This document shows, piece by piece, positions 1 through 9,899 of a DNA stretch of 64,000 bases. Numbering within the stretch: position 1 is the stretch's first letter; each line of letters begins with the position of its first letter. The notes beneath the pieces were generated by a model. It saw only the letters and a list, made by a program, of their open reading frames with translations. It was not told the origin of the DNA and did no database searches. The stretch is from contig NZ_RCYU01000001.1 in the NCBI RefSeq assembly GCF_004166885.1, positions 186,001 through 250,000 of the forward strand, read 5' to 3'. The position numbers and the translations under genes were made by a program. The stretch comes from Streptococcus sp. bf_0095. GTDB taxonomy: Bacteria; Bacillota; Bacilli; Lactobacillales; Streptococcaceae.

Positions 1-942
1 GCGGACATGGGCTACAGCCCTGTTCGGACAGCTAAGGGGGGTGTGACAGTCGTCCTCAAAGGGGAAAATGACGAGCAACACCGCTACATCACGGCCCATG
101 TGGATACGCTTGGAGCGATCGTACGGGCAGTTAAGCCAGATGGCCGTCTCAAGCTGGATCGTATCGGTGGCTTCCCTTGGAACATGATCGAAGGGGAGAA
201 CTGTACCGTCCATGTAGCCAATACCGGTAAGACCCACTCCGGTACCATCCTTGTCCACCAAACCTCTTGCCACGTCTACAAGGATGCAGGAACAGTAGAG
301 CGGACCCAAGACAATATGGAAGTGCGCTTGGATGAAAAAGTGACCTCTGAAAAAGAAACGCGTAACTTGGGGATCGAAGTGGGAGATTTTATCAGTTTTG
401 ATGCTCGGACTATCGTCACAGATACGGGCTTTATCAAGTCTCGTCACTTGGACGATAAGGTCAGCGCTGCTATCTTGCTCAACCTTCTCCGCATCTACAA
501 AGAAGAATGCGTGACCCTTCCAGTAACGACTCACTTTGCCTTTTCTGTCTTTGAAGAAGTGGGACATGGGGCTAACTCTAGCATCCCAGCTCAAGCGGTT
601 GAATATTTGGCAGTAGACATGGGAGCTATGGGAGATGACCAGCAGACAGACGAGTACACGGTTTCTATCTGTGTCAAAGATGCTTCTGGTCCTTACCACT
701 ATGGTTTCCGCCAGCACTTGGTGGCCTTGGCCAAGGAGCAAAACATCCCTTACAAACTAGACATCTATCCTTTCTATGGCTCGGATGCCTCTGCAGCCAT
801 GAGTGCAGGTGCAGAAGTCAAGCATGGTCTTCTCGGAGCAGGGATCGAGTCTAGCCACTCTTATGAGCGGACGCACGTGGATTCTGTGGTGGCGACAGAG
901 CGTATGGTCGATGCCTACCTCAAGAGCGACTTGGTCAAATAA
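1..942 (+). CDS. M42 family metallo-aminopeptidase, 5' end missing
   Basis: Cytoplasmic dinuclear-metal aminopeptidase of family M42 (glutamyl aminopeptidase/deblocking type), which trims N-terminal residues from peptides. The reading frame is open from base 1, so the true start lies upstream; 313 codons remain of a family usually near 345 residues. Visible metal and catalytic motifs in order are HVDTLG (His, Asp), RHLDDKVSA (Asp), EEVGHG (two Glu), AVDMGA (Asp) and ESSHSYERTH (His), so the catalytic half is complete. It ends at a TAA about 90 bp before the trp operon promoter and is transcribed separately. Family assignment is firm; the exact substrate is not. Confidence 0.9.
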   Translation, partial: ADMGYSPVRTAKGGVTVVLKGENDEQHRYITAHVDTLGAIVRAVKPDGRLKLDRIGGFPWNMIEGENCTVHVANTGKTHSGTILVHQTSCHVYKDAGTVERTQDNMEVRLDEKVTSEKETRNLGIEVGDFISFDARTIVTDTGFIKSRHLDDKVSAAILLNLLRIYKEECVTLPVTTHFAFSVFEEVGHGANSSIPAQAVEYLAVDMGAMGDDQQTDEYTVSICVKDASGPYHYGFRQHLVALAKEQNIPYKLDIYPFYGSDASAAMSAGAEVKHGLLGAGIESSHSYERTHVDSVVATERMVDAYLKSDLVK

Positions 943-1030
943 GCTTCGTTTTCAAGGTTAAAACATAGGATTGAATCTGCCTGGTCGAGTTGACTGGGTA
1001 GATTTTTTAGGATAAACTGTCAAAAAATTC

Positions 1031-1058
1031 TTGACAAGCCAAAAAAATGTAGTAAAAT
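1031..1058 (+). promoter_or_regulatory. sigma-A promoter of the trp operon leader
   Basis: TTGACA at 1031-1036 and TAAAAT at 1053-1058 with a 16-bp spacer. It lies immediately upstream of the T-box leader and is the only good promoter between the peptidase stop and trpE. Confidence 0.8.
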
Positions 1059-1065
1059 ATGTAGT

Positions 1066-1330
1066 AAATCAGAAAGTAACTAGTCTAAGATTTTCAGGGA
1101 GCCTGCGGGTATTGTGAGCAGGTAGTCGGGGTTAGTGAACATTGGGCTGATTGTTTAGAGTAGGAGAAGATAACACATATTCTTCTCGGTAGGCACCCCT
1201 TATCGTGCGACTCCTTGTTAGAGGAGATAGAGATAATGGTCGCTTTCTACCCTTTTGACCATTAACTGAGGTGGTACCGTGTTAAACCCGATTTAATGCC
1301 CTCACAGAGTGTTACTCTGTGAGGTTTTTT
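1066..1330 (+). promoter_or_regulatory. T-box leader of the trp operon (tRNA-Trp sensor, inferred)
   Basis: A folded leader of about 265 nt carries the conserved T-box core GAGGTGGTACCGTG (1269-1282) just ahead of a strong intrinsic terminator. T-box RNAs read the charging state of a tRNA: the specifier codon pairs with the anticodon and the uncharged acceptor end pairs with the T-box bulge to form an antiterminator. Downstream genes are all trp genes, so tRNA-Trp is the expected ligand. A TGG at 1143-1145, in the 3' part of the putative stem I, is a candidate specifier, but the stem was not modelled rigorously. Confidence 0.88.
1300..1330 (+). terminator. T-box regulated terminator
   Basis: Perfect 11-bp stem CCTCACAGAGT (1300-1310) with ACTCTGTGAGG (1314-1324), 3-nt loop, then six T. 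It lies directly 3' of the T-box core, so it is the alternative to the antiterminator. Confidence 0.93.
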
Positions 1331-1432
1331 GTATTCTGTTGAAGTTGGTCAGCTTGCTAACTTCGAAGAGGATTGGATGTGCTTGGATCAGGACTTGCAT
1401 CGCTTCGTCCCTAGGAAAAGAAAGGAATTCCT

Positions 1433-2788
1433 ATGAAAAAAATTTTACCAGCTGATACCTTAACCCCCATTCTAGCCTACATGCGTGTCAAAGGTGACCA
1501 TAAGGTCATCCTTGAGTCGATCCCGCGTGAGAAGGAGAATGCCCGCTTTTCTATCGTGGCCTACAATCCAGTATTTGAGGTGACCTATCAGGATGGCATC
1601 CTTTATGAGAATGGCAAGGTGCTGGAGCAAGATCCTTTTGACTACCTCCACCAGGTAACGGTCAAGGGGCTGACGTCTGATCTTCCTTTCGCTGGTGGGG
1701 CCATCGGTTTTGCAGGCTACGATATGATCGGAGTCTATGAGGAGATTGGCTCCATTCCTCGGGATACCATCGGGACGCCAGATATGCATTTCTTCATCTA
1801 CGAGTCCTATTTGATTTTTGACCACAAGAAGGAAAAAGTCTATGTGGTGGAAGACAATATCTACTCTGGTCGAAGCAATGATGCGGTCCGCCAATCACTG
1901 GGGCAAGTGGTGACCAATCTGCAAACCCAAGCACCCAACGAGTTCACCCCTCAGGCCTTGCAGGCCCTGCACTTCACCAACCATATCGAGAAGGAAGTCT
2001 TTATGGAGATGGTTGCTAAGGCCAAAAAGCTGATCCGTGAAGGCGATATGTTCCAGTGTGTCCTCAGTCAACGCTTCTCAGCAGACTTCGAGGGAGATCC
2101 CTTGGATTATTACCGAAATTTGCGCGTGACCAATCCGTCCAACTATCTTTATTTCTATGACTTTGGAGACTACCAGATCATTGGGGCCAGTCCGGAAAGC
2201 CTGGTATCGGTGAAAAAAGGAGAGGTGACGACTAATCCAATCGCCGGAACTCGACCTCGTGGAGCGACGGAAGAAGAGGACCAAGCTCTGGCTCATGAAC
2301 TCCTTCACGATATCAAGGAAACTGCCGAACACCGTATGCTGGTGGATCTGGGACGCAATGATATCGGGAAAATCGCCCAAAATGGGACGGTCGAAGTGAC
2401 CAAGTATATGGAGGTCGAGTATTTCCGCTATGTCATGCACCTGACCAGTGTGGTCAAGGGGCAACTCCTTCCTCACCTAACAGCCCTGGATGCCCTTAAG
2501 GCTACACTACCAGCGGGAACAGTCTCTGGAGCTCCTAAGATTCGGGCCATGCGTCGGATCTATGAGTTGGAACAGGAAAAACGTGGAGTCTATGCAGGTG
2601 CAATCGGCTATCTCTCCTCGACAGGGGACATGGACTTTGCTATTGCAATTCGGACCATGATCCTCAAAAATCAAAAGGCTTATGTCCAGGCAGGAGCAGG
2701 GATTGTCTATGACAGTGTTCCGGAGAATGAATTTTACGAGACGATTAACAAGGCAAAATCGATGACAAGAATAGGAGATGTTCAATGA
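1433..2788 (+). CDS. trpE: anthranilate synthase component I
   Basis: Converts chorismate plus ammonia (from TrpG) to anthranilate, the first committed step of tryptophan synthesis. The 451-residue protein has the ILES motif near residue 28, matching the tryptophan feedback site of TrpE, and the chorismate-binding signatures AGTRPRG, LVDLGRND and the GAGIVYDSVPE region at the C terminus. The start ATG follows AAAGGAAT at a usual distance and lies about 100 bp after the T-box terminator. The stop overlaps the trpG start (ATGA at 2785), which implies translational coupling of the two subunits. Length and motifs fit TrpE rather than PabB, as does the full trp operon downstream. Confidence 0.97.
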   Translation: MKKILPADTLTPILAYMRVKGDHKVILESIPREKENARFSIVAYNPVFEVTYQDGILYENGKVLEQDPFDYLHQVTVKGLTSDLPFAGGAIGFAGYDMIGVYEEIGSIPRDTIGTPDMHFFIYESYLIFDHKKEKVYVVEDNIYSGRSNDAVRQSLGQVVTNLQTQAPNEFTPQALQALHFTNHIEKEVFMEMVAKAKKLIREGDMFQCVLSQRFSADFEGDPLDYYRNLRVTNPSNYLYFYDFGDYQIIGASPESLVSVKKGEVTTNPIAGTRPRGATEEEDQALAHELLHDIKETAEHRMLVDLGRNDIGKIAQNGTVEVTKYMEVEYFRYVMHLTSVVKGQLLPHLTALDALKATLPAGTVSGAPKIRAMRRIYELEQEKRGVYAGAIGYLSSTGDMDFAIAIRTMILKNQKAYVQAGAGIVYDSVPENEFYETINKAKSMTRIGDVQ

Positions 2789-3351
2789 TTTTATTAGTGG
2801 ATAATTACGATTCCTTCACCTATAATTTGGCCCAATACTTGGGAACTTTTACAGAGGTTGAGGTCTTGCGAAACGATGACGAGCGCTTGTATGAGCAGGC
2901 GGAGGTGGCAGATGCCCTCGTCTTCTCCCCCGGTCCAGGCTGGCCGGCAGATGCTGGGAAAATGGAAGCCATGATCAAGGACTTTGCAGCTAAAAAACCT
3001 ATGTTGGGGATTTGCTTGGGTCACCAGGCCCTGGCGGAGACTTTTGGTGGCAAGTTGCGCTTGGCTAAGAATGTCATGCATGGCAAACAAAGCCAGATTA
3101 CCTTTGAAACGCCATCTCCCATTTTCAAAGATATTGAGAATGATGTACCCATCATGCGTTACCATTCTATCGTCGTTGACCAAATGCCAGAAGAATTTGA
3201 AGTTACGGCCATTACCACGGACGACCAAGAAATCATGGCCATTCAACACAAGAGCCTGCCCATCTACGGACTTCAGTATCATCCTGAGAGTATCGGCAGT
3301 CCAGATGGTCTAAAAATGATCGAAAATTTTGTGAAGCTCGTCCTAGACTAG
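2785..3351 (+). CDS. trpG: anthranilate synthase component II (glutamine amidotransferase)
   Basis: Class I glutamine amidotransferase that supplies ammonia from glutamine to TrpE. The 188-residue protein opens with MILLVDNYDSFTYN and shows the nucleophile elbow GICLGHQ (Cys) and the His-Glu pair in QYHPES, so the triad is complete. It is a stand-alone amidotransferase, not fused to TrpD. It overlaps trpE by 4 bp. A 64-bp gap with its own ribosome site separates it from trpD. A second role in folate synthesis with PabB is known for TrpG in some bacteria but cannot be judged here. Confidence 0.96.
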   Translation: MILLVDNYDSFTYNLAQYLGTFTEVEVLRNDDERLYEQAEVADALVFSPGPGWPADAGKMEAMIKDFAAKKPMLGICLGHQALAETFGGKLRLAKNVMHGKQSQITFETPSPIFKDIENDVPIMRYHSIVVDQMPEEFEVTAITTDDQEIMAIQHKSLPIYGLQYHPESIGSPDGLKMIENFVKLVLD

Positions 3352-3415
3352 ACCGGCAGTTCCAAGCAGATAAAATTTCAATTGAATCGTGTAGAAAAGA
3401 CAAGAGGAAACCCTT

Positions 3416-4420
3416 ATGAAAGAATTATTCTTACAAATCTCTAATCGCCAAGACTTGACGCAAGAGCAGGTCCAAGAAGTCTTTGATCAAATCTTGCAGA
3501 ACCAACTATCAGAAAGTCAAATCGCTGCCTTTTTGATGGGACTCAAAACCAAGGGGGAAACAGCGGACGAAATTACGGGGATCGTTCGCGCCTTAAAGGC
3601 CCATGCGACGGTATTGCCCGAGACTTTTTCAGATGCTATGTGCAACTGTGGGACTGGTGGCGATCAATCCTATAGCTTTAACATTTCGACGACCGTTTGC
3701 TTCGTTTTGGCTGCTGGAGGGATCCGCATGGCTAAGGCCGGCAATCGCTCTGTTTCTTCTAAGTCAGGGTCTGCAGATGTCCTAGAAGCGCTGGGCATCA
3801 ACGTGGCTGCCTCACCAGAGACTCTCTCTAAAGCCTTGGACGAGGTTGGCTTGGCCTTTATCTTTGCGCAGACCATGCATCCGGCTATGCGCTTTATTGG
3901 CCCTGCTCGTCAAGCTATGGGGATTCCAACTATTATGAACCTGGTTGGTCCGCTGGCCAATCCACTGGATCTTGAAACCCAACTCATGGGGCTCTATCGT
4001 GTTGAGTTGCAAGAGATTGTCGCGCGTGCCATCCAGCAGTTGGGACGCAAACGTGCCGTCGTCATCACAGGTCCTGACAATATGGACGAAGCGGCTCTTT
4101 ATGGAACCAATACCTACACCCTGCTAGAAAATGGCAAGATCAGCCAGCATACATTCACCTATGAAGATCTGGGGATGGACAAGGTGGAGCTGTCTGAAAT
4201 AACTGGTGGCGATGCCAAGGAAAATGCAGAAATTCTCCTCAGTGTCTTGAAGAATGAAGCCAGCCCTTATCTGGAAACAACAGTTCTCAATGCTGGTCTT
4301 GGCTTTTATGCCAATGGAAAAGTCGCAAGCATCAAAGAAGGTGTGGAGTTTGCGCGTCAATTGATAGCTGATGGTTCTGCCCTTGCTAAATTGCAACACT
4401 TACAAGAGGTTCAAGTATGA
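3416..4420 (+). CDS. trpD: anthranilate phosphoribosyltransferase
   Basis: Transfers phosphoribose from PRPP to anthranilate. The 334-residue protein is full length for the family. The PRPP-binding glycine-rich motif is visible as CGTGGDQSYSFN, followed by KAGNRSVSSKSGSADVLEA for substrate and metal binding. The start has GAGGAAAC upstream. The 3' end overlaps trpC by 4 bp (ATGA), continuing the coupled arrangement of the operon. Confidence 0.97.
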   Translation: MKELFLQISNRQDLTQEQVQEVFDQILQNQLSESQIAAFLMGLKTKGETADEITGIVRALKAHATVLPETFSDAMCNCGTGGDQSYSFNISTTVCFVLAAGGIRMAKAGNRSVSSKSGSADVLEALGINVAASPETLSKALDEVGLAFIFAQTMHPAMRFIGPARQAMGIPTIMNLVGPLANPLDLETQLMGLYRVELQEIVARAIQQLGRKRAVVITGPDNMDEAALYGTNTYTLLENGKISQHTFTYEDLGMDKVELSEITGGDAKENAEILLSVLKNEASPYLETTVLNAGLGFYANGKVASIKEGVEFARQLIADGSALAKLQHLQEVQV

Positions 4421-5184
4421 GTAAAGCCTTTCTACCGACGATCCTAGAACAAAAAGAAAAAGAAGTGGCGCAACTGGTCATGGAAGACCTCCAGCCTCTT
4501 CGTCAGACCTACCGTCTCTATGATTTTCTCAAGAGCCATCAAGAGCACTTGCAGATTATCGCTGAGGTGAAGAAAGCCAGCCCTAGTATGGGGGATATTA
4601 ACTTGGATGTGGATATTGTCGCTCAAGCCAAGACCTATGAAGAAAACGGGGCAGCCATGATCTCAGTCCTGACGGACCAAGTCTTCTTCAAGGGAGATCT
4701 AGACTACCTTTGTGAGATTTCTTCCCAAGTGTCGATTCCAACCTTGGCCAAGGATTTTATCATTGATGAGAAACAAATCGTCCGCTCTCGTAATGCCGGA
4801 GCGACGGTCATTCTCTTGATTGTCGCAGCATTGCCAGAAGTCCGGATTAAAGAACTTTACGACTTTGCGACGGGGCTAGGTTTGGAAGTGCTTGTAGAGA
4901 CCCATAACTTAGCTGAGCTCGAAATCGCCCATCGGATCGGGGCGGAGATTATCGGGGTCAATAACCGGAACCTGGTCACCTTTGAAACGGATCTAAATAC
5001 CAGTCTTGAATTGTCCACACATTTCAAAGACCAGCCGGTTTATATATCGGAGTCCGCTATTTTTAATGGGTCAGATGCGGCTCTAGTCGCTCCCTACTTT
5101 AATGGGATTTTGGTAGGGACTGCCCTCATGACAGCAGGAGATGTAGCAGAAAAGGTCAAGGAGTTACAAATTGACAAAGGTTAA
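4417..5184 (+). CDS. trpC: indole-3-glycerol phosphate synthase
   Basis: Closes the indole ring by converting CdRP to indole-3-glycerol phosphate. The 255-residue single-domain TIM barrel shows EVKKASPS (catalytic Glu and Lys), LAKDFII (catalytic Lys), VETHN (Glu) and GVNNRNL (Asn). It is not fused to TrpF, unlike the enterobacterial enzyme. It overlaps trpD by 4 bp and trpF by 14 bp. Confidence 0.97.
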   Translation: MSKAFLPTILEQKEKEVAQLVMEDLQPLRQTYRLYDFLKSHQEHLQIIAEVKKASPSMGDINLDVDIVAQAKTYEENGAAMISVLTDQVFFKGDLDYLCEISSQVSIPTLAKDFIIDEKQIVRSRNAGATVILLIVAALPEVRIKELYDFATGLGLEVLVETHNLAELEIAHRIGAEIIGVNNRNLVTFETDLNTSLELSTHFKDQPVYISESAIFNGSDAALVAPYFNGILVGTALMTAGDVAEKVKELQIDKG

Positions 5185-5752
5185 AATATGCGGCCTGTCT
5201 ACAGCGGAAGCCGTGGAGACGGCTGTCCTAGCAGGAGCAGACTATATCGGCTTTGTATTCGCTAAGAGCAAGCGGCAAGTCAGTCTGGAGCAAGCCCAGG
5301 AATTGGCAAAACGGGTGACTGGTAAAACCAAAATTGTCGGAGTCTTTGTCTCACCGAGTCTAGAGGACTTAGAGTTAGCGATTGGTCGGGTTCCCTTAGA
5401 CATGGTTCAGATTCATGGAACCTTTGATGAAGCGCTGATACCAAAGACTTCAGTTCCCGTCATTCGCGCGATCCAGCTCAGTGCTCAGGAAGCCCAAGTG
5501 TCAAGCCAGGCAGATTATCTACTCTTTGATGCTCCAGTAGCTGGGAGTGGGCAAACCTTTGATTGGGACTTGCTGAAAGATCAGAAGATCCGGCAGGACT
5601 TCTTTATTGCAGGGGGCTTGACAGTGGACAATGTCCGCCAAGCTCGAGAGACCTTTCAGCCCTATGCCCTGGATGTCTCTTCAGGGGTCGAAACAGACGG
5701 ACACAAAGATATAGAAAAGATAAAAGCATTTATAGAAGGAGCGAAAGCATGA
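5171..5752 (+). CDS. trpF: phosphoribosylanthranilate isomerase, TTG start
   Basis: Catalyses the Amadori rearrangement of PRA to CdRP. The 193-residue TIM barrel starts [11 protein letters not shown], where the Cys in KICGL is the conserved catalytic base, and carries DVSSGVE near the C terminus (Asp acid and phosphate-binding loop). The start is a TTG at 5171 placed 7 bp after AAGGAG (5158-5163) and inside the end of trpC. No upstream ATG in frame fits. It ends by overlapping trpB by 4 bp (ATGA at 5749). Confidence 0.94.
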   Translation: MTKVKICGLSTAEAVETAVLAGADYIGFVFAKSKRQVSLEQAQELAKRVTGKTKIVGVFVSPSLEDLELAIGRVPLDMVQIHGTFDEALIPKTSVPVIRAIQLSAQEAQVSSQADYLLFDAPVAGSGQTFDWDLLKDQKIRQDFFIAGGLTVDNVRQARETFQPYALDVSSGVETDGHKDIEKIKAFIEGAKA

Positions 5753-6951
5753 ACTATCAACTACCGGATGAAAAAGGGTTTTATGGAAAATTTGGGGGCC
5801 AGTTTGTCCCAGAAACCCTGATGACAGCCGTGATCGAACTGGATAAGGCGTACCGAGAAGCCAAAGCAGATCCAAGCTTTCAAGCGGAATTGGATGACTT
5901 GCTCAAGAATTATGTAGGACGGGAGACTCCTCTATACCACGCCAAAAGCCTCTCCAAGCACATCGGAGGAGCACAAATCTACCTGAAACGAGAAGACCTC
6001 AACCATACAGGGGCCCACAAGATTAACAATGCCCTTGGTCAGGTCTTGCTGGCTAAACGGATGGGCAAGAAGAAGATCATCGCGGAGACAGGGGCTGGTC
6101 AACACGGAGTTGCGACAGCGACGGCAGCAGCACTCTTTGAGATGGAGTGTACCATTTATATGGGAGAAGAAGATGTCAAACGCCAGGCCCTCAATGTCTT
6201 TCGGATGGAGCTCTTGGGAGCAAAAGTCCATAGTGTGACAGACGGATCGCGCGTGCTGAAAGATGCGGTCAATGCGGCCCTTCGTGCATGGGTAGCTGGG
6301 ATTGATGATACTCACTACATCATGGGATCTGCCCTTGGACCAGCTCCTTTCCCAGAGATTGTCCGAGATTTTCAATCTGTGATTGGTAAGGAAGCCAAAC
6401 GTCAGTTTGCAGCAATCTCAGGTGGAAAACTTCCTGACGCGGTCCTAGCCTGTATCGGTGGGGGCTCCAATGCCATTGGCATGTTCTATCCTTTCGTAGA
6501 AGATGAATCAGTAGCCATGTACGGAGCAGAAGCTTCTGGTCTTGGTTTGGATACGGACAAACACGCGGCGACCTTTGCCAAAGGTCGTCCAGGAATTCTT
6601 CACGGAGCCTTGATGGAAGTGCTTCAAGATGCCCATGGACAGATCATGGAAGCTTTCTCTATCTCTGCTGGATTGGATTATCCTGGTGTGGGTCCAGAAC
6701 ATTGCTATTTTAATGAAATTGGCCGGGCAAGCTATGATTCCATCACGGATGAAGAAGCCCTCGAAGGATTTAAGTTGCTTTCTCGTTTGGAAGGGATCAT
6801 TCCAGCATTGGAGTCCAGTCATGCTATCGCTCTAGCGCAAAAAGTCGCAGCAAAAATGACTCCGGACCAACATCTCATCATCTGTCTATCTGGTCGTGGA
6901 GACAAGGATGTCATGCAGGTGAAAGAACGGTTTGAAGCAGAAGGGAAGTAG
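5749..6951 (+). CDS. trpB: tryptophan synthase beta chain
   Basis: PLP enzyme that condenses indole with serine to give tryptophan. The 400-residue protein begins [17 protein letters not shown], typical of TrpB. The frame stays open upstream into trpF, but this ATG has GAAGGAG before it and matches the family N terminus. The PLP lysine lies in TGAHKINN, the glutamate in AETGAGQHG, and the phosphate-binding loop is GGGSNAIG. It is separated from trpA by 2 bp. It forms the alpha2-beta2 complex with the downstream product. Confidence 0.97.
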   Translation: MNYQLPDEKGFYGKFGGQFVPETLMTAVIELDKAYREAKADPSFQAELDDLLKNYVGRETPLYHAKSLSKHIGGAQIYLKREDLNHTGAHKINNALGQVLLAKRMGKKKIIAETGAGQHGVATATAAALFEMECTIYMGEEDVKRQALNVFRMELLGAKVHSVTDGSRVLKDAVNAALRAWVAGIDDTHYIMGSALGPAPFPEIVRDFQSVIGKEAKRQFAAISGGKLPDAVLACIGGGSNAIGMFYPFVEDESVAMYGAEASGLGLDTDKHAATFAKGRPGILHGALMEVLQDAHGQIMEAFSISAGLDYPGVGPEHCYFNEIGRASYDSITDEEALEGFKLLSRLEGIIPALESSHAIALAQKVAAKMTPDQHLIICLSGRGDKDVMQVKERFEAEGK

Positions 6952-6953
6952 AG

Positions 6954-7739
6954 ATGACCAAAACACTAACTCAGCATTTACAAGCTATTAAAGACAGCAA
7001 GCGTGGAATTTTTGTCCCTTACATCATGGCGGGGGATCATGAGAAGGGACTAGATGGGCTTTTTGAGACAATTCAGCTCTTGGAGGAAAGTGGGGCATCG
7101 GCTATTGAAGTGGGGATTCCCTGGTCGGACCCTGTAGCGGATGGGCCAGTCATCGAGATGGCTGGGCAACGCAGTTTGGCCAAAGGAGTGACCTTAACCG
7201 CTATTGTAAAAAAACTCCAAGAACAAGAGACCAAGATTCCCCTGGTCATCATGACCTATATCAATCCAGTCTACCAATATGGGATTGAAGCCTTTATAAA
7301 AGAATTGGCTTCTACCTCCGTCAAAGGCTTGATCATTCCCGACTTGCCAAATGAGCATGCGGATATGATAGCACCTTACTTGGAAGGGAGTGATATTGCC
7401 CTTGTTCCCTTGGTCAGTTTGACCACAGGCATCGAACGCCAAAAGGCCTTGATCCAAGAAGCAGAAGGCTTTATCTATGCGGTAGCCATCAATGGGGTTA
7501 CTGGAAAGATGGGCAACTACCGGGACGACTTGGATCAGCACTTAGCGACCTTGAGAGACTTGGCCACTATTCCAGTTCTGACAGGATTTGGGGTCTCCAC
7601 CCAAGAAGATATCCAACGCTTTAATCAGGTATCAGATGGTGTCATCGTGGGGTCAAAAATTGTTCGGGACCTTCATGAGGGCAAAACCAGCGATGTTAAG
7701 GCTTTTGTAGACTATGGTTCACACTTTAATAAATGCTAA
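6954..7739 (+). CDS. trpA: tryptophan synthase alpha chain
   Basis: Cleaves indole-3-glycerol phosphate to indole and glyceraldehyde 3-phosphate and channels indole to TrpB. The 261-residue TIM barrel has [14 protein letters not shown], which carries the catalytic Glu and Asp, and GFGVS plus GVIVGSKIV for phosphate binding. It is the last gene of the trp operon, in the order E-G-D-C-F-B-A. Confidence 0.97.
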   Translation: MTKTLTQHLQAIKDSKRGIFVPYIMAGDHEKGLDGLFETIQLLEESGASAIEVGIPWSDPVADGPVIEMAGQRSLAKGVTLTAIVKKLQEQETKIPLVIMTYINPVYQYGIEAFIKELASTSVKGLIIPDLPNEHADMIAPYLEGSDIALVPLVSLTTGIERQKALIQEAEGFIYAVAINGVTGKMGNYRDDLDQHLATLRDLATIPVLTGFGVSTQEDIQRFNQVSDGVIVGSKIVRDLHEGKTSDVKAFVDYGSHFNKC

Positions 7740-7768
7740 GGATAAGAAAAATTACAAAATTTAATAAA

Positions 7769-7797
7769 TTTTCAGAAAATTACTTCTCTTCTGAAAA
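7769..7797 (+). terminator. weak hairpin after trpA
   Basis: TTTTCAGAA (7769-7777) pairs with TTCTGAAAA (7789-7797) around an 11-nt loop. The stem is AT-rich and only TCTTTGT follows, so termination would be poor. It is the only candidate end of the trp operon before the next promoter. Confidence 0.4.
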
Positions 7798-7803
7798 TCT
7801 TTG

Positions 7804-7812
7804 TGGTATAAT
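7804..7812 (+). promoter_or_regulatory. extended -10 promoter of the peptide-binding lipoprotein gene
   Basis: TGG-TATAAT (7804-7812) is a perfect -10 hexamer with the TG extension, 36 bp before the start codon. No clear -35 is seen, as is common for extended -10 promoters in streptococci. Confidence 0.75.
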
Positions 7813-7848
7813 CTTAAGACAACCTTAAAAATTTATTAGGAGTAAACA

Positions 7849-9849
7849 ATGAAAAAAAGAAATGTCATTGCTCTTGCAGGAGTAGCTCTTCTTTCAGCAG
7901 GTATTCTTGCAGCATGTTCTGGTGGTTCTAAATCATCAAGCTCAAGCTCAAAATCAAGTGAGTCAGGTCAAAAATTCTCTTACGTCTATGAGACAGAACC
8001 TGAAAACTTGAACTACATCACATCTGGTAAAGCTGCAACCCACGAAATCACAGGAAACTTGATTGATGGTTTGTTTGAAAACGACAAGTATGGGAATTTG
8101 ATTCCTTCACTTGCTAAAGATTGGACAGTTTCAGAAGATGGCTTGACTTATACTTACAAACTTCGTGATGATGCCAAATGGTATGATTCAGAAGGGGAAG
8201 AGTATGCGGATGTGACAGCAGATGACTTCGTTGCAGGGATCAAGTATGCCGCTGACCACAAGTCTGAAATGCTCTACATCATTCAAAACTCTATCAAGGG
8301 CTTGAATGATTATGTTGAAGGTAAGACTTCAGACTTCAAAAATGTAGGCATTAAAGCAGTTGATGATCATACCCTTCAAATCACTTTGAACCAAGCAGAG
8401 CCTTTCTGGAATTCTAAGTTGACTCTTGGAATCACTTTCCCAATCAACGAGAAATTCGTTGAATCAAAAGGGGATAAATTTGCCCAAGCAAGTGATACTA
8501 GCTCTCTTCTTTACAATGGTCCATACATCTTGAAGAGCTTCACTTCTAAATCATCTATCGAGATGAGCAAGAATGAAAACTACTGGGATAAGGACAATGT
8601 TCACATCACAGATGTTAAGCTCGAGTACTATGATGGTCAAGACCAAAGTAAATTGGCGAACTCATTTGAGGACAACGCTCTTAGCCTTGCTAAATTGTTC
8701 CCAACTGGACCTGGATTTACAGACCAAGCTAAGAAATTTAAAGATGAAATCATCTACACTCCTCAAGATGCCAGCACCTTCGTTATCGGTGTGAATATCG
8801 ACCGTCAGTCATACAAGTACACTGCAAAAACAACAGATGAAGAAAAATCATCTACTAAGAAAGCTCTTTTGAACAAAGACTTCCGTCAATCCATCAGCTT
8901 TGCCTTTGACCGTGAAGCCTATGCTGCCCAAGCAAATGGGAAAGATGGAGCAAGCAAACTGATCCGTAACTTGTACATCCCACCTACATTCGTTCAAGCT
9001 GATGGCAAGACCTTCGGTGAGATGGTTAAATCTGAGTTGGTGACTTATGGAGACGAGTGGAAAGATGCAAATCTTGACGATGGTCAGAATGGTCTTTACA
9101 ACGAAAAACAAGCCAAAGAAGAGTTTGCCAAAGCGAAATCTGCACTTGAAGCAGATGGCGTGAAATTCCCAATCCACTTGGATATGCCAGTAGACCAAAC
9201 GACTCAATCTAAGGTTCAACGTGCTCAATCCTTCAAACAATCGGTTGAAAGTACGCTTGGAAAAGAAAATGTCGTTGTCGATATCCATATGGTATCCAAA
9301 GAAGACCTCTTGAACGTAACCCTCTTTGCTGCTAAAGCAGAAGACGAAGACTGGGATATCTCAGATAACGTTGGATGGAGCCCTGACTATCAAGACCCAT
9401 CAACTTACCTTGATATCTTGAAAGCTTCTTCTGGTGAAAACACTCGTACCTTCCTTGGATTTGACCCAAGCGAAAACAATGAGGCAGCTAAGAAAGTTGG
9501 CTTGTACGACTTTGAGAAGATGGTAACAGAAGCAGGAGCTGAAACACAAGACCTTAACAAACGTTATGAGAAATATGCTGCAGCTCAAGCTTGGTTGACA
9601 GATAGTGCTTTGGTCATCCCAACCACTTCTAAGACTGGTCGTCCATTCTTGACTCGTGTTGTACCATTCTCAGCACCATTTGGCTGGACCGGTGGTAAAG
9701 GGAAGGACAACGTTGTCTATAAAGGTATGGAACTTCAAGACAAGGCTGTAACAACCGAAGACTACAACAAAGCTCTTGAAAAATGGAAGAAAGAGCAAGC
9801 AGAGTCTAACCAAAAAGCTCAAGAAGAATTAAAAGATCATGTGAAATAA
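7849..9849 (+). CDS. oligopeptide ABC transporter substrate-binding lipoprotein (AmiA/AliA/AliB type)
   Basis: Extracytoplasmic peptide receptor that feeds an Ami/Opp-type oligopeptide importer. The 666-residue protein has a lipoprotein signal peptide with lipobox LAAC (lipidated Cys23), then a Ser-rich linker and a long SBP_bac_5 domain with the family patterns PSLAKDWTVSEDGLTYTYKL and GPYILKSF. Size and start match the streptococcal AmiA/AliA/AliB family. It has its own promoter and terminator and no permease or ATPase genes beside it, so it behaves as an orphan receptor sharing a transporter encoded elsewhere, as AliA and AliB are known to do. Which paralogue it is cannot be decided by eye. 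Confidence 0.92.
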   Translation: MKKRNVIALAGVALLSAGILAACSGGSKSSSSSSKSSESGQKFSYVYETEPENLNYITSGKAATHEITGNLIDGLFENDKYGNLIPSLAKDWTVSEDGLTYTYKLRDDAKWYDSEGEEYADVTADDFVAGIKYAADHKSEMLYIIQNSIKGLNDYVEGKTSDFKNVGIKAVDDHTLQITLNQAEPFWNSKLTLGITFPINEKFVESKGDKFAQASDTSSLLYNGPYILKSFTSKSSIEMSKNENYWDKDNVHITDVKLEYYDGQDQSKLANSFEDNALSLAKLFPTGPGFTDQAKKFKDEIIYTPQDASTFVIGVNIDRQSYKYTAKTTDEEKSSTKKALLNKDFRQSISFAFDREAYAAQANGKDGASKLIRNLYIPPTFVQADGKTFGEMVKSELVTYGDEWKDANLDDGQNGLYNEKQAKEEFAKAKSALEADGVKFPIHLDMPVDQTTQSKVQRAQSFKQSVESTLGKENVVVDIHMVSKEDLLNVTLFAAKAEDEDWDISDNVGWSPDYQDPSTYLDILKASSGENTRTFLGFDPSENNEAAKKVGLYDFEKMVTEAGAETQDLNKRYEKYAAAQAWLTDSALVIPTTSKTGRPFLTRVVPFSAPFGWTGGKGKDNVVYKGMELQDKAVTTEDYNKALEKWKKEQAESNQKAQEELKDHVK

Positions 9850-9859
9850 ACATCTTTTG

Positions 9860-9887
9860 ATCGAGGCAAATTTGCCTCGATTTTTTT
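9860..9887 (+). terminator. intrinsic terminator of the peptide-binding gene
   Basis: Inverted repeat TCGAGGCAAA/TTTGCCTCGA (9861-9880) followed by seven T. It ends 10 bp after the stop codon begins and separates this gene from the surface peptidase. Confidence 0.95.
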
Positions 9888-9899
9888 CTTGTTTAGAAT

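Noticed and set aside
5563-5748. N-terminal extension of TrpB into trpF
   Set aside because: The frame is open, but the added residues match no TrpB, and the ATG at 5749 has a good ribosome site and the family N terminus.
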